Shown piece after piece: positions 1 to 7,720 of a DNA stretch of 9,443 nt. How positions within the stretch are numbered: position 1 is the first letter of the stretch; the number at the start of each line of letters is the position of its first letter. Source of the DNA: Pseudomonadota bacterium (GTDB taxonomy: Bacteria > SAR324 > NAC60-12); the NCBI GenBank assembly GCA_014381795.1, contig JACNKY010000254.1, positions 1 through 9,443 on the forward strand, in the 5' to 3' direction. The position numbers were made by a program, and so were the translations under genes. The notes under the pieces were generated by a model that searched no databases, was not told where the DNA came from, and saw only the letters and a program-made list of their open reading frames with translations.

Positions 1-733
1 TGAACCGGACACCGAATTTGTATGAATCTTCTGGATAGGACTCTGGCAAGGATGGGAGAAATTGCAAGTTTTTCAGCAGTTTTTTCACAGTTTTATTAAG
101 TGCGGAATTTGCAGATTCTTCCATCGACCAACTTAACAGTCTGCCATTTTTTGTAATTTCAAACTGAATCACGGCGGTGAATTGACTTTCGATCAAGTGG
201 ATCGGCACTTCCCAGCGTTCAGAGAGAAAACCTTTAAGTTGCTGACGATATTCTTTTAATTCAACCGCGTTTAAATTGAGACTCTTCTTTTTCGGCAAAG
301 CATCTTGCAAAGTAACAGGCGTCAGCAGCGTCAGTATTTTACCTACTTGTCCGGAAAGCGGTTTTTTTGAAATTTCGGTTTTTTTGAGACGTCCCGGAAA
401 TTTCCCTACCTGAGTCAGGATACTCCTGATAGAGATTTGTGGTGTTTTATTTTTAATTTTAGTGGTCACGGGTTCTTTTTTAGACTGCCCAGACAAAACA
501 ATATCCGGAAAAATCAAAATTCCGCTGGAAACTTTACTCCCGTACTCCTGAGTTGTTAAACCGGAAACTCCGGAAGTAGCGGTTTCATTTGCAAAAAATG
601 GTGACCACTCATCCCACTGCCAGTCATTTTTGCTGATTATCCCAGGATACCAGTAAATAAGGGCACTCAGCAAAAATACGTGTAGGGCTGTTGAAAACAG
701 AATCCCACCTGAAAAACGCCATTTCAACCCCAT
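1..733 (-). CDS. TonB/TolA-like periplasm-spanning protein (partial, 3' end beyond window edge)
   Basis: The frame is open from an ATG at 733 to the window edge (244 residues visible, no stop). A short N-terminus (MGLKWR) leads into one hydrophobic helix at about residues 9-29. That helix contains Ser14 and His18, the SxxxH pattern through which TonB and TolA contact ExbB/ExbD or TolQ/TolR. A polar, Lys-rich linker (about 30-155) follows. Residues about 160-244 look like the TonB/TolA C-terminal domain: W174 and P177 in an RWxxP motif, then strand-like VIQFEITKNGRL, and an FLPSLP stretch at 225-230 matching the family's 'PFPPLP' region. Inference: an inner-membrane protein transmitting proton-motive-force energy across the periplasm. 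It starts 15 bases after nadK stops, so the two are probably co-transcribed. No ExbBD/TolQR partner is visible. TolA, TonB or a lineage-specific paralogue cannot be distinguished. The start has only a weak ribosome-binding site. Confidence 0.72.
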   Translation of the reverse strand, partial: MGLKWRFSGGILFSTALHVFLLSALIYWYPGIISKNDWQWDEWSPFFANETATSGVSGLTTQEYGSKVSSGILIFPDIVLSGQSKKEPVTTKIKNKTPQISIRSILTQVGKFPGRLKKTEISKKPLSGQVGKILTLLTPVTLQDALPKKKSLNLNAVELKEYRQQLKGFLSERWEVPIHLIESQFTAVIQFEITKNGRLLSWSMEESANSALNKTVKKLLKNLQFLPSLPESYPEDSYKFGVRF

Positions 734-748
734 AAGTCAATCCAATTT

Positions 749-1564
749 TTATTCACCGCTGCTGAACCAGGAAAGACGTGAAGAAAGATTATGAAAAAAA
801 TAATTCTTTTCCATGAAAACTAATTTTGCCTGCCTGGAGGATTCACGAATGATAACCTCATCACCTATTTCAAGAGGAATTTTTTCCTTGCCGTCCGCAG
901 ACAGATAAATTTCTTTTTCATGAGTTTGCTCCGAAATCTGGAGTCTGATTAATGATTCACCAGTGACAACCAGATGTCGGGAACGGAAATCGTATTCGTT
1001 CAAACCTGCGATAATCATGCAACGCAGTTCAGGCATAACAATCGGCGAACCCGCGGCCAGTAAATATGCTGTACTACCGGTGGCGGTTCCAACGATTACT
1101 CCGTCTCCGCGCACCCTGCGGATGTGTTTTTCGTTGATGGTCAACTCTACCGCGATCAGTCTGGTGGCACCGCGGACAACAACTTCATTCACCGCAAAAT
1201 CCTTTCCATGCGGGTGAACGCATTCAAGTACTGAACGTTCGCTGATGATATATTTCCCCTCAAGTACACTCTGCAGCATATCGGTCAACTCTTCTCTGTC
1301 TCCCGCGGTCAGAAAACCTACATTGCCAAAGTTGACTGCCAAAACAGGACACTGAGAGAAAAGACTTAAAGCCGCAAGTACAGTGCCGTCACCGCCGAAA
1401 GAGAGGACCAAATCTAGGTCATCATTTCTGCCAGTTTTTCCTTCGAGAGCTAAAGTTTCGATACCATGAGGAACAAACCACTCCTGCACCAACTCCGTCA
1501 CTGGCTGTTCAAATTGCGGGGAAAATATGCCTACTTTACGCAGCTTAATTTTATTTTCGTTCAT
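749..1564 (-). CDS. nadK: NAD kinase (ATP/polyphosphate-dependent NAD+ phosphorylation to NADP+)
   Basis: NAD kinase makes NADP+ from NAD+ in the cytosol. At 271 residues it has normal family length. Family motifs in order are GGDGT (about 57-61, nucleotide loop with the catalytic Asp), NFGNVGFLT (about 78-86), the NE pair (126-127) binding the NAD ribose, and GDGVIVGTATGSTAY (about 153-167), followed by AAGSPIV. A late LSADGKE matches the family's 'DG' strand, and the C-terminal HNLSSRLSW resembles the usual ending. Oddities: TPTGSTAY is TATGSTAY here, and the segment normally reading like PHTLSxRP is EYDFRSRH at the same length, so the usual PH pair is lost. The start is chosen at the ATG at 1564; an in-frame GTG lies immediately upstream at 1567. 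A purine run (GAAAGAG) sits very close to both, so the start is uncertain by one codon. It is the first gene of a minus-strand pair with the TonB-like gene. Confidence 0.93.
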   Translation of the reverse strand: MNENKIKLRKVGIFSPQFEQPVTELVQEWFVPHGIETLALEGKTGRNDDLDLVLSFGGDGTVLAALSLFSQCPVLAVNFGNVGFLTAGDREELTDMLQSVLEGKYIISERSVLECVHPHGKDFAVNEVVVRGATRLIAVELTINEKHIRRVRGDGVIVGTATGSTAYLLAAGSPIVMPELRCMIIAGLNEYDFRSRHLVVTGESLIRLQISEQTHEKEIYLSADGKEKIPLEIGDEVIIRESSRQAKLVFMEKNYFFHNLSSRLSWFSSGE

Positions 1565-1625
1565 CACTCTTTCATAGAATAATTTACCAAGTCTTTACAG
1601 CATCTTCGGGTACTTTTAGCTTTGT

Positions 1626-1631
1626 TGTCAA
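1626..1631 (-). promoter_or_regulatory. Candidate -35 element (TTGACA) for nadK
   Basis: An exact match to the sigma-70 -35 consensus reads toward nadK about 60 bases upstream of its start. The element 18 bases downstream (GAAGAT) matches only three of six -10 positions, so this is a candidate only. Confidence 0.3.
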
Positions 1632-1649
1632 GTGAAAAAACCGGCTCCG

Positions 1650-1679
1650 TTGACTCTTAGGCGAATTGACTGATGTAAA
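1650..1679 (+). promoter_or_regulatory. Candidate sigma-70-like promoter for the ftsH operon
   Basis: TTGACT (1650-1655) is followed after 18 bases by TGTAAA (1674-1679), a 5/6 and a 4/6 match to the -35 and -10 consensus. A second TTGACT at 1666-1671 overlaps the spacer. If this promoter is used, the leader before ftsH would be roughly 105 bases. Confidence 0.3.
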
Positions 1680-1791
1680 TTAAATTTCAATTTGCCTGAT
1701 AATTGTATATTTCTCAGTCTCAAACTTGCGTTTCCGCAGAAAATGTGAGAGCATCTAAGGTTAAAATCATTAACTTAAAATACAAACCACT

Positions 1792-3597
1792 GTGAATACA
1801 TTTTTAAGAAATATTGGAATCTGGCTCGTGATAGGCTTGGTGATGTTGATGCTTTTCAATCTGCTTGGACCAAGAGAATCAAACGATAGAAAAATTTCTT
1901 TTTCGGAATTCATTTCTCAAATCGAATCTGGATCTGTACTTGAGGTTACAATCCGCGGAAGTCAAATTCACGTGGTCAGTGACACCAACGGTTCTTTTCA
2001 AACTCAGGCTCCAAACTATCCTGCGTTATTTGAAATTTTGGATCGTCATCAGGTACGTGTACGTGTAGAACCGACAGATCAAACTAATTTGTTTATGGCG
2101 ATTCTGAACAGTTGGCTGCCGATGATTCTGATTATTGGAATATGGTTGTTCTTTATGCGGAAGGTTCAGGGCGGAGGAAACAACGCGATGGGTTTTGGAA
2201 AAATCCGCTCACGCATTACCAACACAGAAGACAATCCGATCAAGTTTGAAGACGTTCAGGGAATTGATGAGTCCCGTGAAGAATTGGAGGAAATTGTAGA
2301 TTTCCTTAAAGATCCGGGAAAATTCGAAAGACTCGGTGGTGAAATTCCAAGAGGCGTTTTGCTGATGGGAGAACCTGGAACCGGAAAAACTTTGCTGGCC
2401 AAAGCAATTGCGGGAGAAGCCGCGGTGCCTTTTTTCAGCATCAGCGGTTCAGATTTTGTGGAAATGTTCGTTGGAGTTGGCGCGAGCCGTGTCAGGGATA
2501 TGTTTGCGCAGGGTAAAAAGCACGCACCGTGTATAATTTTCATTGATGAAATCGATGCCGTTGGACGCAGCCGCGGAGCAGGTCTCGGTGGTGGAAACGA
2601 TGAACGAGAACAGACTCTGAACCAGTTGCTGGTTGAGATGGACGGTTTTGAAGTTAATGAAGGCATTATCGTAATTGCCGCGACTAACCGCCCGGATGTG
2701 CTGGATCCCGCGTTGCTCCGTCCCGGTCGATTTGACCGTCACGTAGTAGTGCCGACTCCGGATATTAACGGACGTGAAAATATTTTAAAAACTCACAGCA
2801 AAAATATTGAGCTGGATAAAAAAGTAAATTTGAACACAATTGCCCGTGGAACCCCAGGCTTTACCGGCGCGGATTTGGCAAATTTAGTTAATGAAGCAGC
2901 GCTTTGGGCAGCACGTCAGGATAAAGATACAGTAGAGAATGAAGACTTTGAATATGCCAGAGACAAGGTCATGATGGGTGCTGAACGGCGCAGTCTGCTG
3001 ATAACTGATGAAGAAAAAGAAACTACTGCTTATCATGAGGTTGGTCACGCCCTCGTGGCGGCCAGTATCGAAGAAGTAGATCCTGTGCACAAGGTGAGCA
3101 TTATTCCGCGAGGACGTGCTTTAGGAGTCACAATGCTGCTTCCGGAAGAAGATCGGCACAGTCACAATAAACGTGGACTCCTCGGTCAAATTGCGATGAT
3201 GATGGGCGGACGTGCGGCAGAGCAACTGGTCTTTAAACGCTTCACCACAGGTGCCAGTGATGACTTGAAAAGAGCTACTGAATTAGCGCGTAAAATGGTT
3301 TGTCAGTGGGGAATGAGCGAAAAACTTGGACCGCTGACTTACGCAGAAGACGCAGGGCATGTTTTTCTGGGACGTGATTTACAGCAGCACAAGGAATTCA
3401 GCAATGAATCAATGAAAATGATAGATGAAGAAGTGCTTGAGATTCTAAATTCTTCCTATGACCGTGCGAAGAAAGTTTTAAAAACCAACCGTAAAGTCCT
3501 TAATTCTCTCGCCAAAACACTGCTGGAAAAAGAAACTATCGATGGAGAGCAAGTACTGCAGGCAATGCAGAAGTTTGCTCCTAAAACCAAAAAATAG
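1792..3597 (+). CDS. ftsH: ATP-dependent zinc metalloprotease FtsH
   Basis: FtsH is a membrane-anchored hexameric AAA+ protease that degrades misfolded membrane proteins and regulatory proteins. At 601 residues it has a normal though short-tailed length. Two membrane helices (about 9-26 and 103-121) flank a periplasmic domain. Then come Walker A GEPGTGKT (193-200), the pore motif in [11 protein letters not shown], Walker B IIFIDEID with D252/E253, the second region of homology TNRPDVLDP starting at T298, and arginine fingers in LLRPGRFDR. The protease domain has zinc motif HEVGH (415-419) and the third ligand Asp491 in GASDD. Oddities: Walker A has Glu where Pro is commonest, and the zinc site is HEVGH rather than the usual HEAGH; both keep the essential residues. 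The GTG start matches the known FtsH N-terminus, but no Shine-Dalgarno sequence precedes it. It is first in the plus-strand gene run, 62 bases before cdaA. Confidence 0.97.
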   Translation: MNTFLRNIGIWLVIGLVMLMLFNLLGPRESNDRKISFSEFISQIESGSVLEVTIRGSQIHVVSDTNGSFQTQAPNYPALFEILDRHQVRVRVEPTDQTNLFMAILNSWLPMILIIGIWLFFMRKVQGGGNNAMGFGKIRSRITNTEDNPIKFEDVQGIDESREELEEIVDFLKDPGKFERLGGEIPRGVLLMGEPGTGKTLLAKAIAGEAAVPFFSISGSDFVEMFVGVGASRVRDMFAQGKKHAPCIIFIDEIDAVGRSRGAGLGGGNDEREQTLNQLLVEMDGFEVNEGIIVIAATNRPDVLDPALLRPGRFDRHVVVPTPDINGRENILKTHSKNIELDKKVNLNTIARGTPGFTGADLANLVNEAALWAARQDKDTVENEDFEYARDKVMMGAERRSLLITDEEKETTAYHEVGHALVAASIEEVDPVHKVSIIPRGRALGVTMLLPEEDRHSHNKRGLLGQIAMMMGGRAAEQLVFKRFTTGASDDLKRATELARKMVCQWGMSEKLGPLTYAEDAGHVFLGRDLQQHKEFSNESMKMIDEEVLEILNSSYDRAKKVLKTNRKVLNSLAKTLLEKETIDGEQVLQAMQKFAPKTKK

Positions 3598-3649
3598 TTT
3601 TCGCAGGTTAACTCTGTTAATCAGAAAACTTCGAACCGCTTTCCCTTCC

Positions 3650-3653
3650 GGAG
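3650..3653 (+). promoter_or_regulatory. Shine-Dalgarno GGAG for the cdaA GTG start
   Basis: GGAG sits 6 bases before the GTG at 3660. It supports this non-ATG start and is one of the few clear ribosome-binding sites in the window. Confidence 0.65.
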
Positions 3654-3659
3654 ACCTTA

Positions 3660-4595
3660 GTGGAAACACTTTTATCAATTTTTAGCGGCAACTTTTACCT
3701 TCGCTGGCAAGATCTGTTTGATATAGTCCTCCTCTCTTTTATTTTTTACCGAATCCTACTTCTCATCCGTGGTACACGCACTATTCCCATGTTAATGGGA
3801 TTTGTTTTGCTGCTGGCTCTTTATCTTGTTTCGCTGATTTTGAATTTGGAAGCAACTCAGTTGCTGCTTGATAATTTAGGGCAATCGCTGGTGCTGGTGC
3901 TGGTTGTGCTTTTTCAAACTGATATCCGCAATGCTTTGGCGCAAATCGGAGTTTTCACTCTTTTCCGTGAAAGCAATCAGCAAAAAAAAGATGTTGTAGA
4001 CAGTATTTTGCAGGCCTGTCTGGTGATGACTCAACAGAGAACCGGAGCCCTCATTGTCTTTGAGCAGGAAGTCGGCTTGAAAAATTACAGTGACCGCGGC
4101 ACACAGCTTAACGCGACAGTCAGCGAACCGCTTCTGCTGAGCATTTTTCACCCAACCTCACCTTTGCATGACGGTGCAGTGATTATCAACAAAAAAGGGG
4201 ATTTACTGGCGGCGCAGTGTATTTTACCGGTGTCGATGAACAGCCGCCTCAGTTCTTTCTTGGGTACGAGACACCGCGCGGCCATTGGTTTAACTGAAGA
4301 AACCGATGCGGCAGTCCTGATAGTTTCTGAGGAACGCAAAGAAATAAGTCTCAGTTACCGTGGTCAGTTGATTCGCGGTGCAAATGAGGATATCCGTAAA
4401 GCCCTGCTGGAAGTACTTTCCGGAAACATTCCGGCTGCAATTCAGGACAAGGAAACAAAAGACGCTGCCAGAAAAGCCGCGACTGAGGCTGCAGTAAAAA
4501 TTACGGGCACATCAGATTCTACCATGACATCCGAAAGTTCAGAAATTCCGGCTAACTCCACTCAGTCACCTGATATCCAGACAGAGAAAAACTAA
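3660..4595 (+). CDS. cdaA: Diadenylate cyclase (CdaA/DacA family, c-di-AMP synthase)
   Basis: The enzyme condenses two ATP into the second messenger c-di-AMP. Three membrane helices (about 18-36, 41-63, 68-85) are typical of CdaA, placing the catalytic domain in the cytosol. The domain (about 105-250) shows both signature motifs: LHDGAVII with D171-G172-A173, and GTRHRAAIG with R204-H205-R206, followed by TEETDAAVLIVSEE. All catalytic signatures are intact, so an active cyclase is expected. After about residue 260 there is a roughly 50-residue polar tail, first Ala/Lys-rich and then Ser/Thr/Glu-rich, which looks disordered and is an extension on the core family. The GTG start is supported by GGAG 6 bases upstream. 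The stop overlaps the next start (TAATG), implying translational coupling to the YbbR-domain gene, the usual CdaA partner. Upstream neighbour ftsH and downstream pdxJ are typical; folP is missing from its common place before this gene. Confidence 0.95.
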   Translation: METLLSIFSGNFYLRWQDLFDIVLLSFIFYRILLLIRGTRTIPMLMGFVLLLALYLVSLILNLEATQLLLDNLGQSLVLVLVVLFQTDIRNALAQIGVFTLFRESNQQKKDVVDSILQACLVMTQQRTGALIVFEQEVGLKNYSDRGTQLNATVSEPLLLSIFHPTSPLHDGAVIINKKGDLLAAQCILPVSMNSRLSSFLGTRHRAAIGLTEETDAAVLIVSEERKEISLSYRGQLIRGANEDIRKALLEVLSGNIPAAIQDKETKDAARKAATEAAVKITGTSDSTMTSESSEIPANSTQSPDIQTEKN

Positions 4596-5509
4596 TGCGG
4601 ATAAATGCTTCATACAAAGTGCTTGCGGTAGTTTTGGCAGTCTTCGTCTGGTTTCTCGCACGGAAATCCGGAGAACCGATACAGATGAGTTTTTACGCAC
4701 CTGTCGTTTTTAAAAATGTATCACCTGAATTTCAGGTCACCTCTGATCCTCCACAGGTCAACATTGTGGTGCACACCAACAGTAGGGATTCATTTAATCC
4801 TCAGGAGATACAGGCAGTGCTTGATCTGGACAAAGCTCAGGAAGGAACGCTTTCGTATGTGCTGACTGAGAAGCACATCTTATCTCCAGTGAAGGTTGAG
4901 ATAACACGCATTCATCCTTCACAAATTACTGTAAGAATAGAGGAATTGATTGAAAGATCTTTTTCGATCAAACCACGCTATCACGGCACACCCAAAAAAG
5001 GTTATCTGCTGGGTGACCTAAAAATCGTTCCGGATACTCTGACTATGCGGGGACCGCGCTCGGTACTGGAAAAAATGGACCATATTTCAGCTCATGAAAT
5101 TGAACTGGAAGGTTTAAACGAAAGTGCTACTATGCGTGTTGAATTGGATTTGCCTGGAGGAAACGTACAGATCATTCATCAAAACGTTGATTTTTATACC
5201 GCGGAAGTTACGATCATTAGTCTGCCGATTAAGAAACGATTTGAAAACGTAGCGGTATATTTGCGAAACGTGGATTATGTAAGCGTGATTAATCCAAAAA
5301 CTTTTAATGTTTTTGTTGAAGGTCCTGAATACCTTATACGGGAATTGGATCGTGATGAAATTTTTGGGGAAATTGATCTATCCACATATGAACCCGGTAA
5401 CTATCCTAAGGTGACGCCAAAAGTAGTAACTCCGGAAGGAATCACTGTACTGCAGCAATGGCCCATCGTTTCTGTCTGGGTTAAGAATGAAAAAAATGAC
5501 CTAAAATAA
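4595..5509 (+). CDS. cdaR: YbbR-domain protein, CdaR-like partner of the diadenylate cyclase
   Basis: The 304-residue protein has a short N-terminus, one membrane helix (about 8-22) and the rest probably outside the inner membrane. The exported part can be divided by eye into three repeats of about 90 residues (roughly 31-118, 119-208, 209-299). Each has a YbbR-like pattern: an opening strand, a central 'P..v.v.GP' strand (for example [16 protein letters not shown] at 146-161 and [14 protein letters not shown] at 234-247), and a closing 'v.P..v.v.i' strand. In Firmicutes, CdaR binds and modulates CdaA; the one-base overlap with cdaA supports the same pairing here. It has no catalytic motif. 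The family usually has two to four YbbR repeats, so the length is normal. The start is fixed by the TAATG junction; there is only a weak AGAG-like ribosome-binding site, consistent with coupled translation. Confidence 0.88.
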   Translation: MRINASYKVLAVVLAVFVWFLARKSGEPIQMSFYAPVVFKNVSPEFQVTSDPPQVNIVVHTNSRDSFNPQEIQAVLDLDKAQEGTLSYVLTEKHILSPVKVEITRIHPSQITVRIEELIERSFSIKPRYHGTPKKGYLLGDLKIVPDTLTMRGPRSVLEKMDHISAHEIELEGLNESATMRVELDLPGGNVQIIHQNVDFYTAEVTIISLPIKKRFENVAVYLRNVDYVSVINPKTFNVFVEGPEYLIRELDRDEIFGEIDLSTYEPGNYPKVTPKVVTPEGITVLQQWPIVSVWVKNEKNDLK

Positions 5510-5520
5510 TAACAAAAATA

Positions 5521-6243
5521 ATGATTGCATTACACATCAACATTGATCACGTAGCAACTGTCAGACAGGCACGTCAAATAAGCGAACCGGATCCTGTCAC
5601 CGCGGCAGGACTTGTAGAACTTGCAGGAGCTGACGGAATCACAATTCATCTGCGTGAAGATAGAAGACACATTATTGACCGTGACGTGCGGATTTTGCGG
5701 GAAACCGTGCAGACCCGTCTCAATCTGGAAATGGCCGCGACAGCAGAAATGTTCGGCATCGCGCTGGAAACACGTCCGGATATTGTGACTCTTGTGCCGG
5801 AAAAACGTGAAGAAGTGACAACCGAAGGTGGACTTGATGTAGCAGGTGCTCCTGAATCAATGCACAAAGGAATCGCACAACTTCGGGAAGCCGGAATCCG
5901 AGTTAGTTTATTCATCGATCCAGAAGCGGAGCAAATTGAGGCCACTCAAAAAGCAGGTGCGGAAGATGTTGAACTGCACACTGGATGTTACGCAAATGCG
6001 GAAAGAGGAATTCAGCAGGACAAAGAATATGAACGTCTAGTTTCCGCTGCAGAATTCGCGAATGAGCAAAATTTACAGGTCAACGCAGGACACGGACTGA
6101 ATTACATTAACACACAACGAATTTGCGAATTACCGCATTTGCGTGAATTAAACATCGGTCACAGCATCGTCAGCCGCGCAATTTTTGTCGGCCTTACTCA
6201 GGCAGTACAGGAAATGAGAGAAATCATAATTCTAAATTCATAA
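5521..6243 (+). CDS. pdxJ: Pyridoxine 5'-phosphate synthase PdxJ
   Basis: PdxJ closes the pyridine ring of vitamin B6 from 1-deoxy-xylulose 5-phosphate and 3-amino-2-oxopropyl phosphate in the DXP-dependent pathway. At 240 residues it is full length and collinear with the E. coli enzyme with a two-residue offset. N7, D9 and H10 in NIDH, H43 in [11 protein letters not shown]70 in LNLEMA, the [16 protein letters not shown] loop (92-107), HTGCYA (153-158), and H191-G192 in NAGHGL are all present, including the three residues used in acid-base catalysis (H43, E70, H191). It is a TIM-barrel, cytosolic enzyme. It begins 11 bases after the YbbR gene and ends 7 bases before rng. No Shine-Dalgarno sequence precedes the ATG; the upstream bases are A/T-rich. 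The ybbR-pdxJ order is known from delta-type bacteria, usually with glmM in between; glmM is absent here. Confidence 0.97.
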   Translation: MIALHINIDHVATVRQARQISEPDPVTAAGLVELAGADGITIHLREDRRHIIDRDVRILRETVQTRLNLEMAATAEMFGIALETRPDIVTLVPEKREEVTTEGGLDVAGAPESMHKGIAQLREAGIRVSLFIDPEAEQIEATQKAGAEDVELHTGCYANAERGIQQDKEYERLVSAAEFANEQNLQVNAGHGLNYINTQRICELPHLRELNIGHSIVSRAIFVGLTQAVQEMREIIILNS

Positions 6244-6250
6244 TAATTTT

Positions 6251-7720
6251 ATGGCAAAAGAAATCATCATAAATCACACTTCGCACGAGACACGTGTTGC
6301 AGTGATGGAGGGCGGAGTCCTTTCAGAACTGCATCACGAACGAGAACAAAAATTGCGAGTTGTGGACAATATTTACAAAGGAAAAGTCCTGAATGTTCTA
6401 CCGGGAATGGAGTCCGCATTTGTGGACATTGGTGCAGAACGGGCGGCTTTTTTACATATTGATGACATCCTTCCGGAACATGAAATTCTCGGAAATACAT
6501 CGAATAAAAACGGAGACAAACAGAAAATCAGCCAGCTGATTAAGGAAGGTCAGGATGTGCTGGTGCAGGTTTCAAAAGGGCCAATTGGCACCAAAGGCGC
6601 CCGCATCACGAATCATGTGTCCATTCCCGGAAGAAACCTGGTTTACCTGCCTACAGCTCAAACTCTTGGAGTTTCACGTCAAATCAGTATCGACAAAGAA
6701 CGTGATCGCCTCAAGGATATTGTCAATCGTCTACGTCCTGAAAATTCTGGATTCATCATCCGGACGGTTGCAGAAGGCCACACCGAAGAAGATTTACATT
6801 CCGATATTAATTACCTTGTTTCAATTTGGGAAGATGTGCTGGAAAAATACAAAACCCTCCCAGCGCCTTCCCTTTTGCACTCGGATCTTAACGTTATTTT
6901 CCGTACAATCCGTGATCTATTTTCCGCGGATATCCGCAAACTGGTGGTGGATGACAAAGAACAATATCAAAAGGTACGTCAATTTGTACGCTCCTACCTA
7001 CCGCGTTATGGTTCTGTGCTGGAGAATTATGCTAAAACCGAACCTGTTTTCGATCATTACGGAATTGAAAATGAAATTGACCGCGCACTCGGAAACAAAG
7101 TCTGGCTGCGTTCCGGAGGACACCTTGTCATTGACCAGACAGAAGCCCTGACTGCGGTGGATGTGAATACTGGCCGTTTTGTTGGTAAGGAAAGTCACGA
7201 AAAAACTATTCTACGCACAAACATTGAGGCCGCAGAGGAACTCGTTTACCAGCTGAAATTACGCAATATCGGCGGAATTATCATTATCGATTTCATCGAT
7301 ATGGAAACTCCGCAGCACCGGCAAATGGTTTATCAGATGCTCAAGGATCACCTGCGTTCCGATAAAGCGCGGAGCAAGATTTTGCAGATAAGCGAAATGG
7401 GGCTCGTCGAAATGACCCGCAAACGTGACCGTGAAAATCTGAGCCGCTACCTTTGTGACCCTTGTCCATATTGTGATGGTAGCGGTCATATAAAATCCGC
7501 TTCCACCGTCAGTTACGAAGCCTTTCGAGAAATTCGACGCAGTTGCCGTCGAAATACAAAAGGCTCAATCGCAATATTTTTGCACTCTGATGTTTTTAAC
7601 TATATCCAGAATACTGAACAGGAAGCCGTGGAAACACTGGAAGTGGAAATGGGCCGGAGCATAACTTTTAAAATATCTGATGATATGCACCACGAGCAAT
7701 TTGAACTTTACGAATATTGA
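6251..7720 (+). CDS. rng: Ribonuclease G (RNase E/G family endoribonuclease)
   Basis: This single-strand-specific endonuclease acts in 16S rRNA 5'-end maturation and mRNA decay. At 489 residues it matches E. coli RNase G in length and lacks the long C-terminal scaffold of RNase E. Visible parts are the N-terminal RNase H-like strand (INHTSHETRVAV), an S1 RNA-binding domain (about 39-128, with NIYKGKVLNVLPGMESAFVDIG), a 5'-sensor region (GTKGARIT and IIRTVAEG), and the DNase I-like catalytic core with metal ligands D304 (TAVDVNTG) and D347 (IIIDFIDM). GLVEMTRKR and the zinc-link CPYC (C405 and C408) follow. All key residues are intact. It starts 7 bases after pdxJ with no recognisable Shine-Dalgarno sequence, and its last 41 bases overlap the most upstream start of the next gene in a different frame, so the two are probably co-translated. 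Confidence 0.96.
   Translation: MAKEIIINHTSHETRVAVMEGGVLSELHHEREQKLRVVDNIYKGKVLNVLPGMESAFVDIGAERAAFLHIDDILPEHEILGNTSNKNGDKQKISQLIKEGQDVLVQVSKGPIGTKGARITNHVSIPGRNLVYLPTAQTLGVSRQISIDKERDRLKDIVNRLRPENSGFIIRTVAEGHTEEDLHSDINYLVSIWEDVLEKYKTLPAPSLLHSDLNVIFRTIRDLFSADIRKLVVDDKEQYQKVRQFVRSYLPRYGSVLENYAKTEPVFDHYGIENEIDRALGNKVWLRSGGHLVIDQTEALTAVDVNTGRFVGKESHEKTILRTNIEAAEELVYQLKLRNIGGIIIIDFIDMETPQHRQMVYQMLKDHLRSDKARSKILQISEMGLVEMTRKRDRENLSRYLCDPCPYCDGSGHIKSASTVSYEAFREIRRSCRRNTKGSIAIFLHSDVFNYIQNTEQEAVETLEVEMGRSITFKISDDMHHEQFELYEY

Larger units (their letters stand above)
1568..1791. promoter_or_regulatory. Divergent intergenic promoter region between nadK and ftsH
   Basis: This 224-base AT-rich gap separates nadK (minus) from ftsH (plus), so it should hold both promoters. 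On the plus strand TTGACT occurs twice, at 1650-1655 and 1666-1671, spaced exactly 16 bases. The first has TGTAAA at 1674-1679 as a possible -10 with an 18-base spacer. GATAAT at 1698-1703 is a better -10 hexamer but lacks a clear -35. On the minus strand a perfect TTGACA lies at 1631-1626, but only a poor -10 (GAAGAT, 1607-1602) is at the right distance. I see no gene, RNA gene or convincing hairpin. Individual hexamer assignments are weak; the assignment as a divergent promoter region rests mainly on gene orientation. Confidence 0.5.

Noticed and set aside
963..1217. 84-codon open frame on the plus strand inside nadK
   Set aside because: It lies entirely antisense to the conserved NAD kinase core and its translation resembles no family.
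2256..2742. Two overlapping open frames on the minus strand inside ftsH
   Set aside because: They are antisense to the conserved AAA+ domain; Ser/Pro-rich composition is typical of a shadow frame.
3607..3620. Small inverted repeat TTAAC/GTTAA between ftsH and cdaA, a possible terminator
   Set aside because: The stem is only five AT-rich pairs and no T-run follows, so it does not support separating the two transcripts.
6555..7151. 198-codon open frame on the plus strand inside rng
   Set aside because: It is out of frame with a fully conserved RNase G and its product is a Cys/Trp/Arg-rich shadow translation.
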